Positions 50,314 through 62,202 of a stretch of DNA of 64,000 bases are shown piece by piece (position 1 is the stretch's first letter; each line of letters begins with the position of its first letter). A model generated the notes under the pieces. It was not told the DNA's origin and did no database searches. It worked only from the letters and a program-made list of their open reading frames with translations. The translations under genes and the position numbers were made by a program. Source of the DNA: Eretmocerus hayati (taxonomy: Eukaryota; Arthropoda; Insecta; Hymenoptera; Aphelinidae); assembly GCA_029851415.1 (NCBI GenBank), contig CM056743.1, positions 2,294,001 through 2,358,000 on the forward strand. The letters run 5' to 3'.

Positions 50314-50534
50314 CAGTATTTCTCTGATGAATGAGCCACTGAATGGATTGAAAGAATGGACGGTGACTCTGTAGTCCATGATCTCTGTTGTTTCAATTAC
50401 ACTTGCTGTGGTTTTCTCACTTTGAATCCATTGGAGAACTGTCAGGTCAAGAAATCTTTCCGACCAAGCTTTTCGAAAGAATGATTCCAAGTAAATTTCT
50501 TTCTCGGTCATGATGTTCAAATAGTACATTTCGA

Positions 50535-53500
50535 TACAAGGGCGTAAAACGTTTTATTCCCGTCCGAGTGATGGGTTTCTGGCCCGAGCCGCAGGGGAGG
50601 GTCGGAATCATCACGAGGATGCGAATAATAGGTTTTACGGCCGTGTATCGAACTATACTTTTCGATAAACTGTGAGTAAAAGTCGACAAACTGTGCGCAA
50701 AGTGCACTTTTACGCACAGTGTATCGAAAAGATATTTTTTGTGCTTGCGTGCGTAAATCTGACCGGAAAAGTTAGTTTTTCGCACAGTTTTGCGTGCGGA
50801 AATGAATGCGTAAAAGTACAAGCCGTGCGGAAAAAAAAAACTGTGCGGAAAAGCTACTTTTCCGCACAACTCTTCAGGAGTCTGGGCGAAACGGTCATCT
50901 GATACTATTGGACAATTATTATGACCATTGTATTATATTTATTTCCCCAAAACTCTTGATTATTCGAAGAAATTTCAAAATTTTTGCAATTATTCTGCAA
51001 ATTTAGAGTTTATTGTGCTTCTTTACAAGATTCTGCGATCCATGGAACCTGGATTAATCATTAAGGAAAAATTGCCAAGAGAACATTCCAAATTCTCCAG
51101 GGTGGCGTTTCGTATCTAAGAAATCATTGAGATCCTCATTCGAATCGATTTTGGGTTATATTCCATTTCAAAATGCTGGAGGTTTCAGCCTAGAAGATAT
51201 ACTGGTTGAATTACTAGCCCAAGATGAGATAAAATGGACCGTTACAGTTACCACATATCCTATTTTGTCAACTCGTGTTGCTATTTATTGAACTTCTTAA
51301 AATCAGTATGTAATGGACCTGCGTTCAGCACTCACTTGAGGCCCGCATGATTCTAATTATTTCTTGATTGCAATATTGGGGAGTATTCCTGTCAAATGCG
51401 TGTGAACATGAGATATTTTGCAGTTGAAATCGAAGGTTGGTATACGTTAGAGAATCCATGTCTTCCCAAGTAATTTAGAGTGAATGAGTAGATCGTTTTG
51501 TTGAGAAAATTTCAGAACTCAATTCGTCCCAAAATTTGGTTGAAGTATTCATCAGATATCATACACTTATATCAGAATTTTCTCTCGAGTGGGGGGGCTC
51601 CGCCCCCACACCCCCACCAGGGGTTGCACCCCTGAACCCCGCCCCCTTCCCTTGCGCACTGTCAACATTCCCGGCATGATCTTACCAGAGTTGTAGAGTC
51701 CTGAATGGAACTCTACGACGACTTGTGACCGCTCCTGCGATATTCTTGTGTTTATTATCCTCGAACAACGCCTACAGAACCTCCGTGACATTACCACAGA
51801 ACTCCCGTGGTGCTCCTGTCACGGAGCTAACCACATTTACCAGTAATTCTCTGGGAGCTTCCACTGCCCCGTGCCAGAGAGGCGTCTCGGGTCTTGTTCC
51901 GAGGGATGAACGTAAACAAAAACTGAAGGAACCACTCCGAGAATCGAGCCAGCTCGCGAGCACATCGATCGTAAATGGCTATAGATATCAATGTCTTGAA
52001 AACTGCCCATAAGTTCCATGTGATACGAATACGTGAGTCAGATGTTACTCCGAGAGAATAGCCCTTTTGATTCATAAATTTCTCCACGTTTTCATCTTTG
52101 AAGATGAGTGCTGATAGCTCTTAAACTCTCTACCCTCTGCGCCACGACCGTCAGTCTTATGCTGAAAGATTTCTCTGTCTTATTGCTGCGGACATTCTAT
52201 TGTACACGACGAAAATCTGAGAACTAACTGACCATGCATAATAGGTGAAACTTGGTAAAATTAACTCACTCATCCGCAAGAAATCTTATCAGGTCCTATC
52301 ACGAAGTAAATCTTTAGGATGTTCGACACCCTAAAGATTTACTTCGTGAATAACGTAGAAAAAACTATTTTATCAATTTGGAGACATTGCAGAGCTCTTA
52401 TCGTGTGAGGAAGTTGAAGAGGTTTACAGTCGAAGTCAGAGCCAACTTACAGTTTTCATGTCATTCTGATAGTAGTGAAAAATTACAGACACCTTATACG
52501 AATCGGGCCCTGTTCAAGATCGAGTCCTACCCGGTGCACGCGGTGTAGAATCTTCGGGGAGGCTGGATAGCGGTTTTTATGCCTTGCTCATGATATGATG
52601 CTCGGAAGGCATGTACGAGACAGAAACAAAATCGGTCTCGGTTTAGGAGAGTTACAACAGTATTAGTCGGTTTCGATCATCTATTAGGAAATTTTGGTCA
52701 GTTTATGGCGTATTTGGAGTGAACATTACCAGCAATCAATCAAAATCTACCCGTGCACTCAATATCCATATTACCGTAAGGAAAATTTGCAAGATGAGCT
52801 AAATACGTGATATTTCAATGGCCTCTTGCATTTCATTTGACCTCATCAAAAAAGGTTTAGCGAATTCAAGTTTCAATATTTAGCACCAACCGATACTTCC
52901 ACCATCCCGACTTACACGAAGAGATGGAACCTGTATCTTAAAATGAGGTGGACCTCGGAAGTTTTCTCTTCTTTGGGCCGCTCTATCAAAGGTATACTTT
53001 AGCCTCTTATTAAGTTTCCATTCATCACCAGAATGGTCAAGAATGTATCGGTACATCCATATTCATACTTAAGTATCTCCTAAAACATTACTCGGCAACG
53101 TGTTGAGAGCTTCTCAAAAACATCCCGGAAACATGGCGAGGATTCTGTGGGAACGTGTCGAGAACATTTTCGACAGCTACTGTCGAGGTTCCCGCGGTGT
53201 AACCTGAACCACGTACGTGGGATTAACTGTCCTATTTCATAGAAATCTAACAGAATTGAAATTTGATGTCTCTCCGGGAGCACCTGGGGAACTTTTGAAG
53301 GAATGTACAAAGATTCTCACGGGATGCTCTCAAAAGTACTTCAAGTTCTGTGACGTAGCCTGGGTATTATCGAAGAGATTAGTATTTAACTGCCAAGTAG
53401 ATGGGTCGATCGTCTTGTTTGGAAATCTCCATCAAAACTCTATTTTTCGCACAAAACCCTCGAAACTTTCAACAGATATGAAGTATACTTGTAGCAGAAC

Positions 53501-53984
53501 TATTCTTACCATGGGACTCACTTCCCTGACTCCGAACAGCTCTCCTCTACACTCACAACTCCAAATTACGTTTATCATAGGAGGAGACACAGCTTTCCGC
53601 ACTCAGCACAAAAAATAGTTTTTGCAATTTTCCGATGTTTGGGTGCTTACAAAATTGTAAAAAATAGCATTCGCGCCTCGATCATGAGGTTCCCCGCTTC
53701 CGAGGGGATTATCTCGACCCTCGCCTGCGGCTCAGCCCGAAAACCAATCGCTCAGAAGCGAGCTACAACCTCATAAACTCGGTGCGAAATCTACTAATAT
53801 GCAACGCGGCTGGAAGTGCTCCGCACTCGTGCCGTGACGCGTGCGGAAAAGTAACTTTTCCGCACTGGTCAATATTTCATGGTGCACTCCAAAATATCGA
53901 CTCGTGCGGAAAAGTTATTTTTTCGCACTGGTCCCGGCTACTCGTGCGGAAAACGCACTTTCCACCCTTGTTACGTAATGTATA
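50535..53984. mobile_element. ~3.45 kb insertion with GTGCGGAAAAGT palindromes, splitting the IR pseudogene
   Basis: The ends carry ACAAGGGCG (50538) and CACCCTTGT (53967) as short inverted termini. Subterminal regions contain repeated palindromes GTGCGGAAAAG...CTTTTCCGCAC (50830-50872, 53840-53950). Deleting the interval restores the receptor frame across the joint, with a TAC shared at both edges. At 51588-51655 there is a GC-rich hairpin tract (GGGGGGCTCCGCCCCC). Several small open frames have no recognised domain, and no transposase is identified. Confidence 0.65.
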
Positions 53985-54273
53985 CTATTACACCTCGCGA
54001 GAGTGGATTAAGGGCATGGAGATAGCGCAGCGTAGAATTTATCTTATGAGACGAGCCAGATTCATTTTTGCAATCAATCAAGCCCATCGTTAAACTGAAT
54101 CGTTCACTAAATTTTTTGAGATCGTAATCCTTGCACTGATGATCCTCACTCAAATTGGCACGCATAACTTGAGATATGCTGTCAAGTGCAAAGTTGTTTG
54201 AATGAAGTTCTTGATTGACTCTTGTGACGATGTACTTGGTTAACGCTGTCGTTGACTGGTTGAATGATTGCAC

Positions 54274-54937
54274 AGTTCAACCGGGAATATAATAATGAAT
54301 AAAGCACTAATTTTTACTAGGGGACCCAAAGATTGGCCTGAAAGTTATAAAAGGAGATATTTTTGAATAAGATAATCGATTTCTCGAAAATTCTGACCTT
54401 TTTATTTTTTAAGACTCATAAATGAAGAGCGGGTTGATAAGGTGAACCGTAAATCCTTTCAACACATGTTTGAGAGGTCATCTACCAACGATATCAAGTC
54501 CAAAAAAAATCGATCCAAAGGGTCCAGGAGAAACCGTTGACGAAGAAAACAACACACGCGCGCGCGCGCTCGCGTGCACACTAACGGGCACAGACAACGA
54601 CCGACAAAGATAATTGTACATTATATGTCGAGTGCCAAAAATCTTTGTTCTTCGCGAAATCTTTGCAGTTAATAAATTGGAGAAGAATCTTTTGTCACGG
54701 ATACAAACCCTCTCAATTTCAAAAAGCAAAAAAGCAAATGACCAATGGAACTATTAGTTTCACCACGAATAAGTCAGCGTATTTTGAAAGTAGAGTCTCG
54801 AAGCTTTCAAAATGAGCTATCGAATGCCCTTCTAGATAGTTTAAGATCAGAGTTACGGATTGTAATTATCATCTGCCGAGAAAGTGGCCAGTCATCCCGA
54901 TGGCCGCAAATTCATCGCGACAGTACCTCCAATGTAG
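54274..54937. other. Upstream of the IR pseudogene
   Basis: It contains a CG/CA-rich simple stretch at 54553-54580 and, at 54605-54660, a fragment resembling the right end of the mariner-type element (TCGAGTGCCAAAAATCTTTG, compare 28465-28545). Confidence 0.5.
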
Positions 54938-54946
54938 CTTGATTTG

Positions 54947-57900
54947 GGGTCCATGAAGTTAGCGGACAAGGTAAGAATCCCGTTAAACTCGATATTGCAA
55001 TCGTTTGTTATAGCAAAACTAAGTATTTTATCATCAGTGACATTGGTTTGTTAAGTTCTTGGTTTTTGAGTTAATCGCGAAAAAAGTTTGGCTACAGCGG
55101 ACAAGCTCGAATCTTCATTTCCTTACCAACTAATGCCTTTAAAAATATTCTGTAAAGAGGGATCGAAGCAAAATCGTTTGTTAAAGCAGCGGTCATGACC
55201 AGAGCCGAAAAATTTTCAATCCTCGTGAAGAGCTTTGCGATTCTCTAAAAATTGTTCAAATTCGCCGCGCAAGCAGTGGTGGGAGAAGGTATACTTGTCC
55301 AATACTCGTGTCAGGGCCGTGCCGCGTGATTGACACCCCGCACCCGGACCCCGCACCGCATCCCTCAGCGACCCTGGTCCTTATTCTTGTCGGGTTGCCG
55401 CATGCATGGCGCGCATTAAACTTGAAGAAAATTAATTGATTGAAATAATTTATTAAAAAATCGCTCCGAACGTGATGGATGCGATCAAGTGGTAAGAAAG
55501 AGGAAAGTTCATCATATCAAGGATTTTTTTAAATCAATAAACATACATGGCTGATCTTGATATATGACCTCGTAATCGTCGTCACTACAAATATTCACAG
55601 AGAGACTCTGGAATCCTTCGTTATTTCGTTCACGAGTTGTGGAAAGGAAAGTCAGGCCATTTGACACTTGTTTTTGGGCCTAACTACCCTCATTTTTAAC
55701 CTTCTCTGAGTTGAAATGAAGAACGATCTCCACTTGATTTCTTGAGGAATTCGCGTTCCAAAGTTAATACCTCCATTTTCGGTTTTTTTTCTCGTGATTA
55801 TCTCAGATTTTAAGCGTTCTATCGAAAAAAAAAAAAAAAAATGAAGAGGGATGAAAATTCTTATCGTTAATAAATGATCTTTCCGCTAGGTGGAAGCAGG
55901 AGATTTGGTGGCTTCCGAGACAAAGCCAAAAAATTGCCTCATACGTGCGTATTTTAAATCAGGAGATTTATTATTGTCTGTGGCAAAAACGGTTTTTTGT
56001 TACTATCAGTAGTAAGTCTCATGAGGAATGAATTTACTAGCATACTCAGACACCCAACACAGGTCTTTTGCATGATTTTGGGATCTAACTACTTGGGTCG
56101 GATTTGGGCTCATTTGCAACAATCAGGTACTTTTTTGACACCGATCTTACATGATTCGAAATCTCCGTGCAGTACTGTTGCTTGACTTTTATCATATTTA
56201 TCATGCATAGTTCATGAGTGGAATTCCATGGGAGTGGAGAAAGAATCGTGGAAAAGGTCATCCAGAAAATTTCAAGCACACTGCACTTTCTTAGCGATAT
56301 GCTCGTGAAATTGCTTAGAGATCGAATTTCGGAATTTCGCTAAGAGCATTTCGAAGTTTAGACGAAGATCAACAAAATGAGTTGAGGTGCGTTGCAAATG
56401 GTTGTGCTAATTTTATTTAGTATGGCTTTGAGTGACTAACAGAAAAATTCAGAAGTGTGAAAACCACTATGTATTTGCTGGAGAAAACGCCGGAATCATT
56501 CTAGACCTCCAGTCCGAAGCGCTCATTCCCTCATATTGTAATATAACACAACTAGAAAAATTGCGCAGCAAGATCTGCGAATGCGTGCCTAAGAGATCTT
56601 GAGTGCATGGGGCCAAATTAGGCATACTTACCTCATTCGTATATGAAATGACTGATTTTGATCTAAAATGACTATAAAGTTGATCTCAAGATGGTTAGTT
56701 GTATTAGATTCGATTCCACATGTTTTAAAACTTTCAAAAAATTTATTGTACGTGCATTGAAACAACAAGCAGAATATTCCAGACGCGTAATGCAAGTAGT
56801 TAGTATAAGTGTTGCCGTGTTAACAGAGGTTGGCATTGGATACAAAAGGGAAACTGCACAAGGATGCAGAAAAAGAGAGAAGTATCAGTACTGTTTTTCG
56901 CAACTACAAAGTCAAAAGTATTGAGAGTATCAGGCTGCGTGATGATGATATTCGCAAACGTTTTTGAAAGTTTTGAGGGTCACAAGAATGATTATCAGAA
57001 AATGACTTGAAAAGCCTGGTCTTTGCCACTATACTCAAGCGGAGCGTCGCAATGAACATAGATTTATTCAATCAAAGAAACAGTTCTATTAGCATACGTA
57101 ATATTGATATATATTTTGGTATTTTTACGTAATTTCGTAGTATTACGATTGGAATTCACTCAAATATCTTCAAGTATGATTCAATGGAGCCGGAACTGAA
57201 ATCGCGACGGGTCAACTTCGGAGAAATAATGAAGAATATATATTTCTAATCATTCATTTAGCCTAATTGTGACAATACCAGCTTTTGCGACGAACGGCAT
57301 TTCGGTTATCAATTTTTCTTCATGCCGTGAAAATCACGGCACAGAAAATCAATTATATTTCCAGTGTGCCTTGTTATACGGAAATTTGAAGGAAACATTT
57401 TGGAGATCACAAAAAATCAATCGATTGATGTATTACAAGAATTTTTACGCATTTTTTACATGTTAAATATTCAAAAAATTTATTCGCCAATCATAATCAA
57501 CTTCGGCTTTGATGGGAGTCACTCAATCATGAAAATGCTCATCAGATATTGTAGCTCATCAAAAGAACTATAAGATTGATCCGTAGTAGAATTTTATTAC
57601 GTCTCTTCCCGTCACGAGCCCTGGAAGGGAAACTTATCATTACGTGCATGGATCCTCATGAAGATCCGAAGCTTGCACCGGTTTATGCAATTAGATTATG
57701 TCTCGGATGTGACCTGGAGAAGTAACCCCGAAGCGAACCTTGTTTTCCGAGAAAAAGTTGAGAGAAGCATGTAGGTTGCATCTATGACAAAATTTTGTTT
57801 TATTTAGATTATAAAAGATTAATCTGATAGCATATCCTGGAAAAACGGAAAATTTTACTCAGAAATCGAGAGGCTCAATAAGTTTTAGAACCAAATTTGG

Positions 57901-59410
57901 GATTGCAATGGACCCTGAAGAAGTTTGTGCGAGCTGCGGGTCCTCATAAGGCTCCATGTACAGTAGGCCCCGCTTAATGTGATCGCATCGGGCCGAGAAA
58001 AATTGATTCTAATAAGCGGGTGATTCTTATATCCGGAAAATTATTGTATTACATTCTTCAATATAGAGGCGAATCGGGCCAAGCGATTCTGATCACATTA
58101 ACCGATTGATTCTATTATCCGTGATCACATTAAGCGGGGCCTGCTGTAATAATAAGTTTTCCTGCTAATGCTCGTAGCTCCGACGGAAAGGGCCGTAGGG
58201 AAATTCTTCTAGAGATCATAATTATAGATTTTTTGACGAGCTATACAACATCCCGTGAAAAATTGTGTGATCGAGTAACTCCCGTCAAAGATACAGGTGA
58301 TTGATTAGTGAGTAATTTTTTTCAGTTTTCAAAGTAGATTCTTACCACGTAAAGAGTGCGTTAGTGTTTAATATACATCAATCCATAGGTTTTTTATGAT
58401 ATTCAAAATGCTTCACTCAAAATTTCCGTACGACAAAGCGCATCGGAGATATTGTTGATGTTCTGAAATTATCCATTATTCATTAATTTCGCAGGATACT
58501 GAATGTTTAGTGATTATGACTGTCGCCATCGGCAGATTGTATTGGATCTAAGAGTTCCCGAATTAGAAACGTTTTAATGTATAAGATATAGAACTCTTAA
58601 ACAACAACTATCAACAATGCTGGGCGAAATAGCAAAACTTTGCTAGAACTGGACAGGTTTTACTGTACAAAAAGATACAACTCTCTAGGTGATAGTGATC
58701 GACATTGCTGGTTGAAACAAGGGAAAAACATAAATAGATTCTTTCCTACCGAATGTTGATGATTCCATCCTTATATCATACCGGCAATAACGCGAAGATG
58801 ATTGAACCATGTATGTTTATTGATTTAAAAAAATCCTTGATATGATGTACTTTCCTCTCTCTTACCACTTGATCGCATCCATCACGTCCGGAGCGATTTT
58901 TTAATAAATTATTTCAATCAATTAATTTTCTTCAAGTTTAATGCGCGCCATGCATGCGGCAACCCGACAAGAATAAGGACCAGGGTCGCTGAGGGATGCG
59001 GTGCGGGGTCCGGGTGCGGGGTGTCAATCACGCGGCACGGCCCTGACACGAGTATTGGACAAGTATACCTTCTCCCACCACTGCTTGCGCGGCGAATTTG
59101 AACAATTTTTAGAGAATCGCAAAGCTCTTCACGAGGATTGAAAATTTTTCGGCTCTGGTCATGACCGCTGCTTTAACAAACGATTTTGCTTCGATCCCTC
59201 TTTACAGAATATTTTTAAAGGCATTAGTTGGTAAGGAAATGAAGATTCGAGCTTGTCCGCTGTAGCCAAACTTTTTTCGCGATTAACTCAAAAACCAAGA
59301 ACTTAACAAACCAATGTCACTGATGATAAAATACTTAGTTTTGCTATAACAAACGATTGCAATATCGAGTTTAACGGGATTCTTACCTTGTCCGCTAACT
59401 TCATGGACCC
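54947..59410. mobile_element. Mutator-like foldback element, 4.46 kb, 607 bp TIRs, 9-bp target duplication
   Basis: GGGTCCATGAAGTTAGCGG at the left and its inverse at the right are flanked by CTTGATTTG on both sides (54938-54946 and 59411-59419). The arms 54947-55553 and 58804-59410 pair at a constant sum of 114357, meaning no net indel over 607 bp, and look nearly identical. Long TIRs beginning GG plus a 9-bp duplication fit the Mutator superfamily. Interior open frames (56691-56924, 57269-57573, +) are short with no convincing transposase, so it is probably nonautonomous or decayed. A small pogo-like MITE has inserted at 57961. Confidence 0.85.
57961..58146. mobile_element. 186 bp pogo/Tc1-type MITE inside the Mutator-like element
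   Basis: CAGTAGGCCCCGCTTAATGT at the left and ATTAAGCGGGGCCTGCTG at the right, flanked by TA on each side. CAGTAGGCCCC-type termini with TA duplication are typical of pogo/Tigger-like elements. It is younger than its host element. Confidence 0.88.
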
Positions 59411-59419
59411 CTTGATTTG

Positions 59420-60277
59420 ATAATAAGGAAGAGGAAATGTGTAGAAAGGGGAAGATGCCATACCATCGTTCCAAAGATGTATATGTTATAATCTTGCACA
59501 TCCTCGAAAAAAATAATCACTTATAGAGAAACTTTGTGGAGGAATAATCAAAATCTGGAAAGTATTTATTCTTCTCTACACTGTGATTTCGGCCATTGCG
59601 ACGAATTCGTCAACCCGCATCAGAAACTTCACCAGCCCGTAATTTCCACCAACGACAAATGTCTGTCAGTGCCCGGCTGTTACTACTTACTAAGATACCA
59701 TACACAGAGTATTTTTTAGTACAGATATTTTTCAACATTTTCCACATTGAGGCGTATTTTTGCCCAAGTTGCGTGATTACGGTTGTAAGAAATCTTTTAA
59801 CAGTATGAGGGACATTTTTTCCAAGATTGTAAAATTATGCACGCCAACAAAAAGTGATGAAAACCAACTGGAAAAAAAAATTGTGAGTGGCAAAGGCTTC
59901 TCGTCAGCCAGGAACTTTCTCAGTGCCAGAAGTTTTTTGACACTACTTATTATGAAGCCTAATTTTCTCACATTTTTCGTTACGGTCATTACGTTGTTTA
60001 CGTTGAATGAAAGCTCGATATCACAACAAAAAAATTATCAATTCGTGCCAACTTGGTGAAATTGCTACGCACTCCATCAGTAATTCGAGCCGCGGGCAAA
60101 ATGTCAATCAACAAAATCGTTCGAATTCGCGTGTTTGAATCACATTCAAATTTCAGAATGTCAGGAATTCTTGATCATGCCAGAATTCCGATTCCAGACT
60201 CGTGTTTCAAAACTCAAAACAAAATTACTTGTGTGTATCTAGAGATTATTGCAATAAGTTCACTTATTCACAATCAC
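59420..60277. other. Stretch with one unexplained open frame
   Basis: 59760-60059 (+) is a 99-codon open frame with a hydrophobic stretch near its C-terminus (NFLTFFVTVITLFTLN). There is no recognised domain or clear promoter. I do not call it a gene. Confidence 0.35.
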
Positions 60278-61205
60278 CTCGGTAAAAACATTTCACGTGA
60301 TATTTCACGTGAAACAGGTGAGATATTACGTGATATTGGGCCATAATATCACGTGAAATCTCACGTAATATTAGATTTTAAAATGCGTATTTCTGCATAT
60401 TTGAGTCGACGATGAGGGTTCTGCTTAGTCCTAAATGATGCATCGAGGGTCAATTATTAGTTCGATGCCTTGAATTGATCTAAAAATGTGAAATATAAAC
60501 CGAATAAAATCCGACAGTCGAGGCGTCTGTGCCGCGGGCCGGCGACTGCTGCGCCACCATACTGCGCAGGCGTCTCTCTCGTTTCACCTGAAATTTTACG
60601 TAGAATCTCACGTGAGATTTTACCTAAAATATCACGTGAGATTTCACCTAAAATATCACGTGAAATTTTCCGAAAGACATTCATGCCACGGTCAGCTATT
60701 CCAGGCGAGCAGAAGGCAAAATCTGACATGTATATATGACCTCGCCGAGGTTATATGGTTGAGTCGCTCGGTGTTTCCTGGCTGTGTGTTCAAGTTTTAG
60801 GGTGTTATATTCAATATTGCGGTTGGAGAAATTTTGCTCTCATCTTATTTCTATGCATGGGATCTCAGAAAAGAACGAATAGTGTCCCCACACAGTGTTC
60901 CCCGATTTTCAGAAAAATCTGTGAAATGAATTGCCTCATAGAAATGTGAGAGGTAAATTATCTAAGAAAAGTGTAGCACTCGATAAGAGATTTGTTTTCG
61001 GAGTGAAGTTTTCGATGAGAAACAGAGTGACAAATGAAAAGACACTGATCGATTCATCACTCAGCTTGGTCTTTCTCTTCCATACATTAACCTGGTATGC
61101 CTCAGTCCAGATCTCAAAGCTCAACATTGGTACATGGAATGGACTGCTCAAGGCGAAGAAGTGACTACTGTGTCTTGTGGTTTGAATGCTAGTTTATTTC
61201 TGCTC

Positions 61206-61382
61206 CTAGACATAATACTCATAATTTCCTCCACAAGACTCAACAATCTCTTCAACATCATCATCCAATTGTTTCAAAGCGAAGTGGAATATTGTTAGTA
61301 TGTGTGGATGTGGAAGAGGACCATTTACTTTCTCACAAATGTCATCGGACACATTGAAATTAGGCAACACATAACTGTTCAT
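61206..61382 (-). CDS. Mirrored 58-codon ORF, left arm copy
   Basis: Starts MNSYVLPNFNVSDD, contains LPHPHILTIFHFALKQLDDD and ends GGNYEYYV. It is the inverted counterpart of 62026-62202, with one residue difference seen (V versus L after NFN). After the TAG and a second in-frame stop the same frame reopens for about 70 codons (to 60936). Function is unknown. It may be a captured or decayed gene piece. Confidence 0.35.
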   Translation of the reverse strand: MNSYVLPNFNVSDDICEKVNGPLPHPHILTIFHFALKQLDDDVEEIVESCGGNYEYYV

Positions 61383-62025
61383 GATTGAGTTTATTCATTA
61401 TTACAACATCAGAAAGTAAAGAGATAGATACACGCTTAAATTCCTTCTTCATATCCTTAAGAATCTTACAATAACTTGTCAACTTGAAATCAGAATAGTC
61501 GGTTCACCAAACTAGTATTTAACGCCTTACATATTTCATATACTACAATGTGAAAAGTTTGGTAAACTGTAAAAGCTGCATGGAACATTGTCCGTGGACA
61601 GACTATTCACATATATAAATAAATACGTATGATATAATCAACATCTGGAGAAAATATTCTTTATGAATATCTATGATCTCTGGTACTAACAATATATAAA
61701 ATAATCTAATATCTCTACATGTTATGTTTGTCCCTTTTCCATATGAGTATATAGATTTTCCCCAGATGCTGATGTAAGTTATACGTATTTATATTTGTGT
61801 GAATAGTCTGTCCAAGGACAATATTCCATGCAGCTTCTACAGTTTACCAAACTTTTCACATTGTAGTATATGAAATATGTAAGGCGTTAAATACTAGTTT
61901 GGTGAACCGACTATTCTGGTTTCAAGTTGACAAGTTGTTGTAAGATTCTTAGGATATGAAGAAGGAATATAAGCGTGTATCTATCTCTTTACTTTCTGAT
62001 ATTGTAGTAAGGAATAAACTCAATC

Positions 62026-62202
62026 ATGAACAGTTATGTGTTGCCTAATTTCAATTTGTCCGATGACATTTGTGAGAAAGTAAATGGTCCTCTTCCACAT
62101 CCACACATACTAACAATATTCCACTTCGCTTTGAAACAATTGGATGATGATGTTGAAGAGATTGTTGAGTCTTGTGGAGGAAATTATGAGTATTATGTCT
62201 AG
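62026..62202 (+). CDS. Mirrored 58-codon ORF, right arm copy
   Basis: Same protein as 61206-61382. Two in-frame stops (62200-62202 and 62212-62214) separate it from an open stretch running to 62472 in the same frame (contains FHVPMLSFEIWTEAYQ). The same stops occur in the other arm. Either the frame was once longer and decayed before the arms duplicated, or the two parts are exons. Confidence 0.35.
   Translation: MNSYVLPNFNLSDDICEKVNGPLPHPHILTIFHFALKQLDDDVEEIVESCGGNYEYYV

Larger units (their letters stand above)
48560..54273 (-). pseudogene. Insect ionotropic receptor (IR) pseudogene, split by two element insertions
   Basis: IRs are ligand-gated cation channels of the iGluR fold, used in insect chemosensation. 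Fragments on the minus strand are in the right order. 54273-53985 is the extracellular N-terminus, ending in frame at GVIVY. 50530-50317 is KAWSERFLDLTVLQWI and VHSFNPF. 49980-49800 is LYPEKVKNLHGYSFIV (ligand-binding S1 start), then an in-frame TAA at 49907-49909. 49786-49540 is a membrane segment, EAILSFAVLFFVALIFAVW. 49570-49400 holds the pore and TM3 region in another frame (FLNILIAQMDGSI). 49400-49280 is TTYKVPEIKIMQNLADS (S2 start) in a third frame. 48800-48640 is the last membrane segment, RPVLAIGYASGVVDLIFELN. Stops, at least two frameshifts and two insertions make it nonfunctional. I do not assign an IR subfamily. Confidence 0.82.

Noticed and set aside
52062..52190. tRNA gene on the minus strand
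   Set aside because: A GGCGCAGAGGGTAGAG A-box-like string is present, but no B box or cloverleaf follows. The sequence is a dispersed repeat shared with 43485-43612.
57269..57573. Open frames inside the Mutator-like element considered as a transposase
   Set aside because: Short, overlapping in two frames, and without a DDE pattern I can recognise beyond a weak FGFDGS string.
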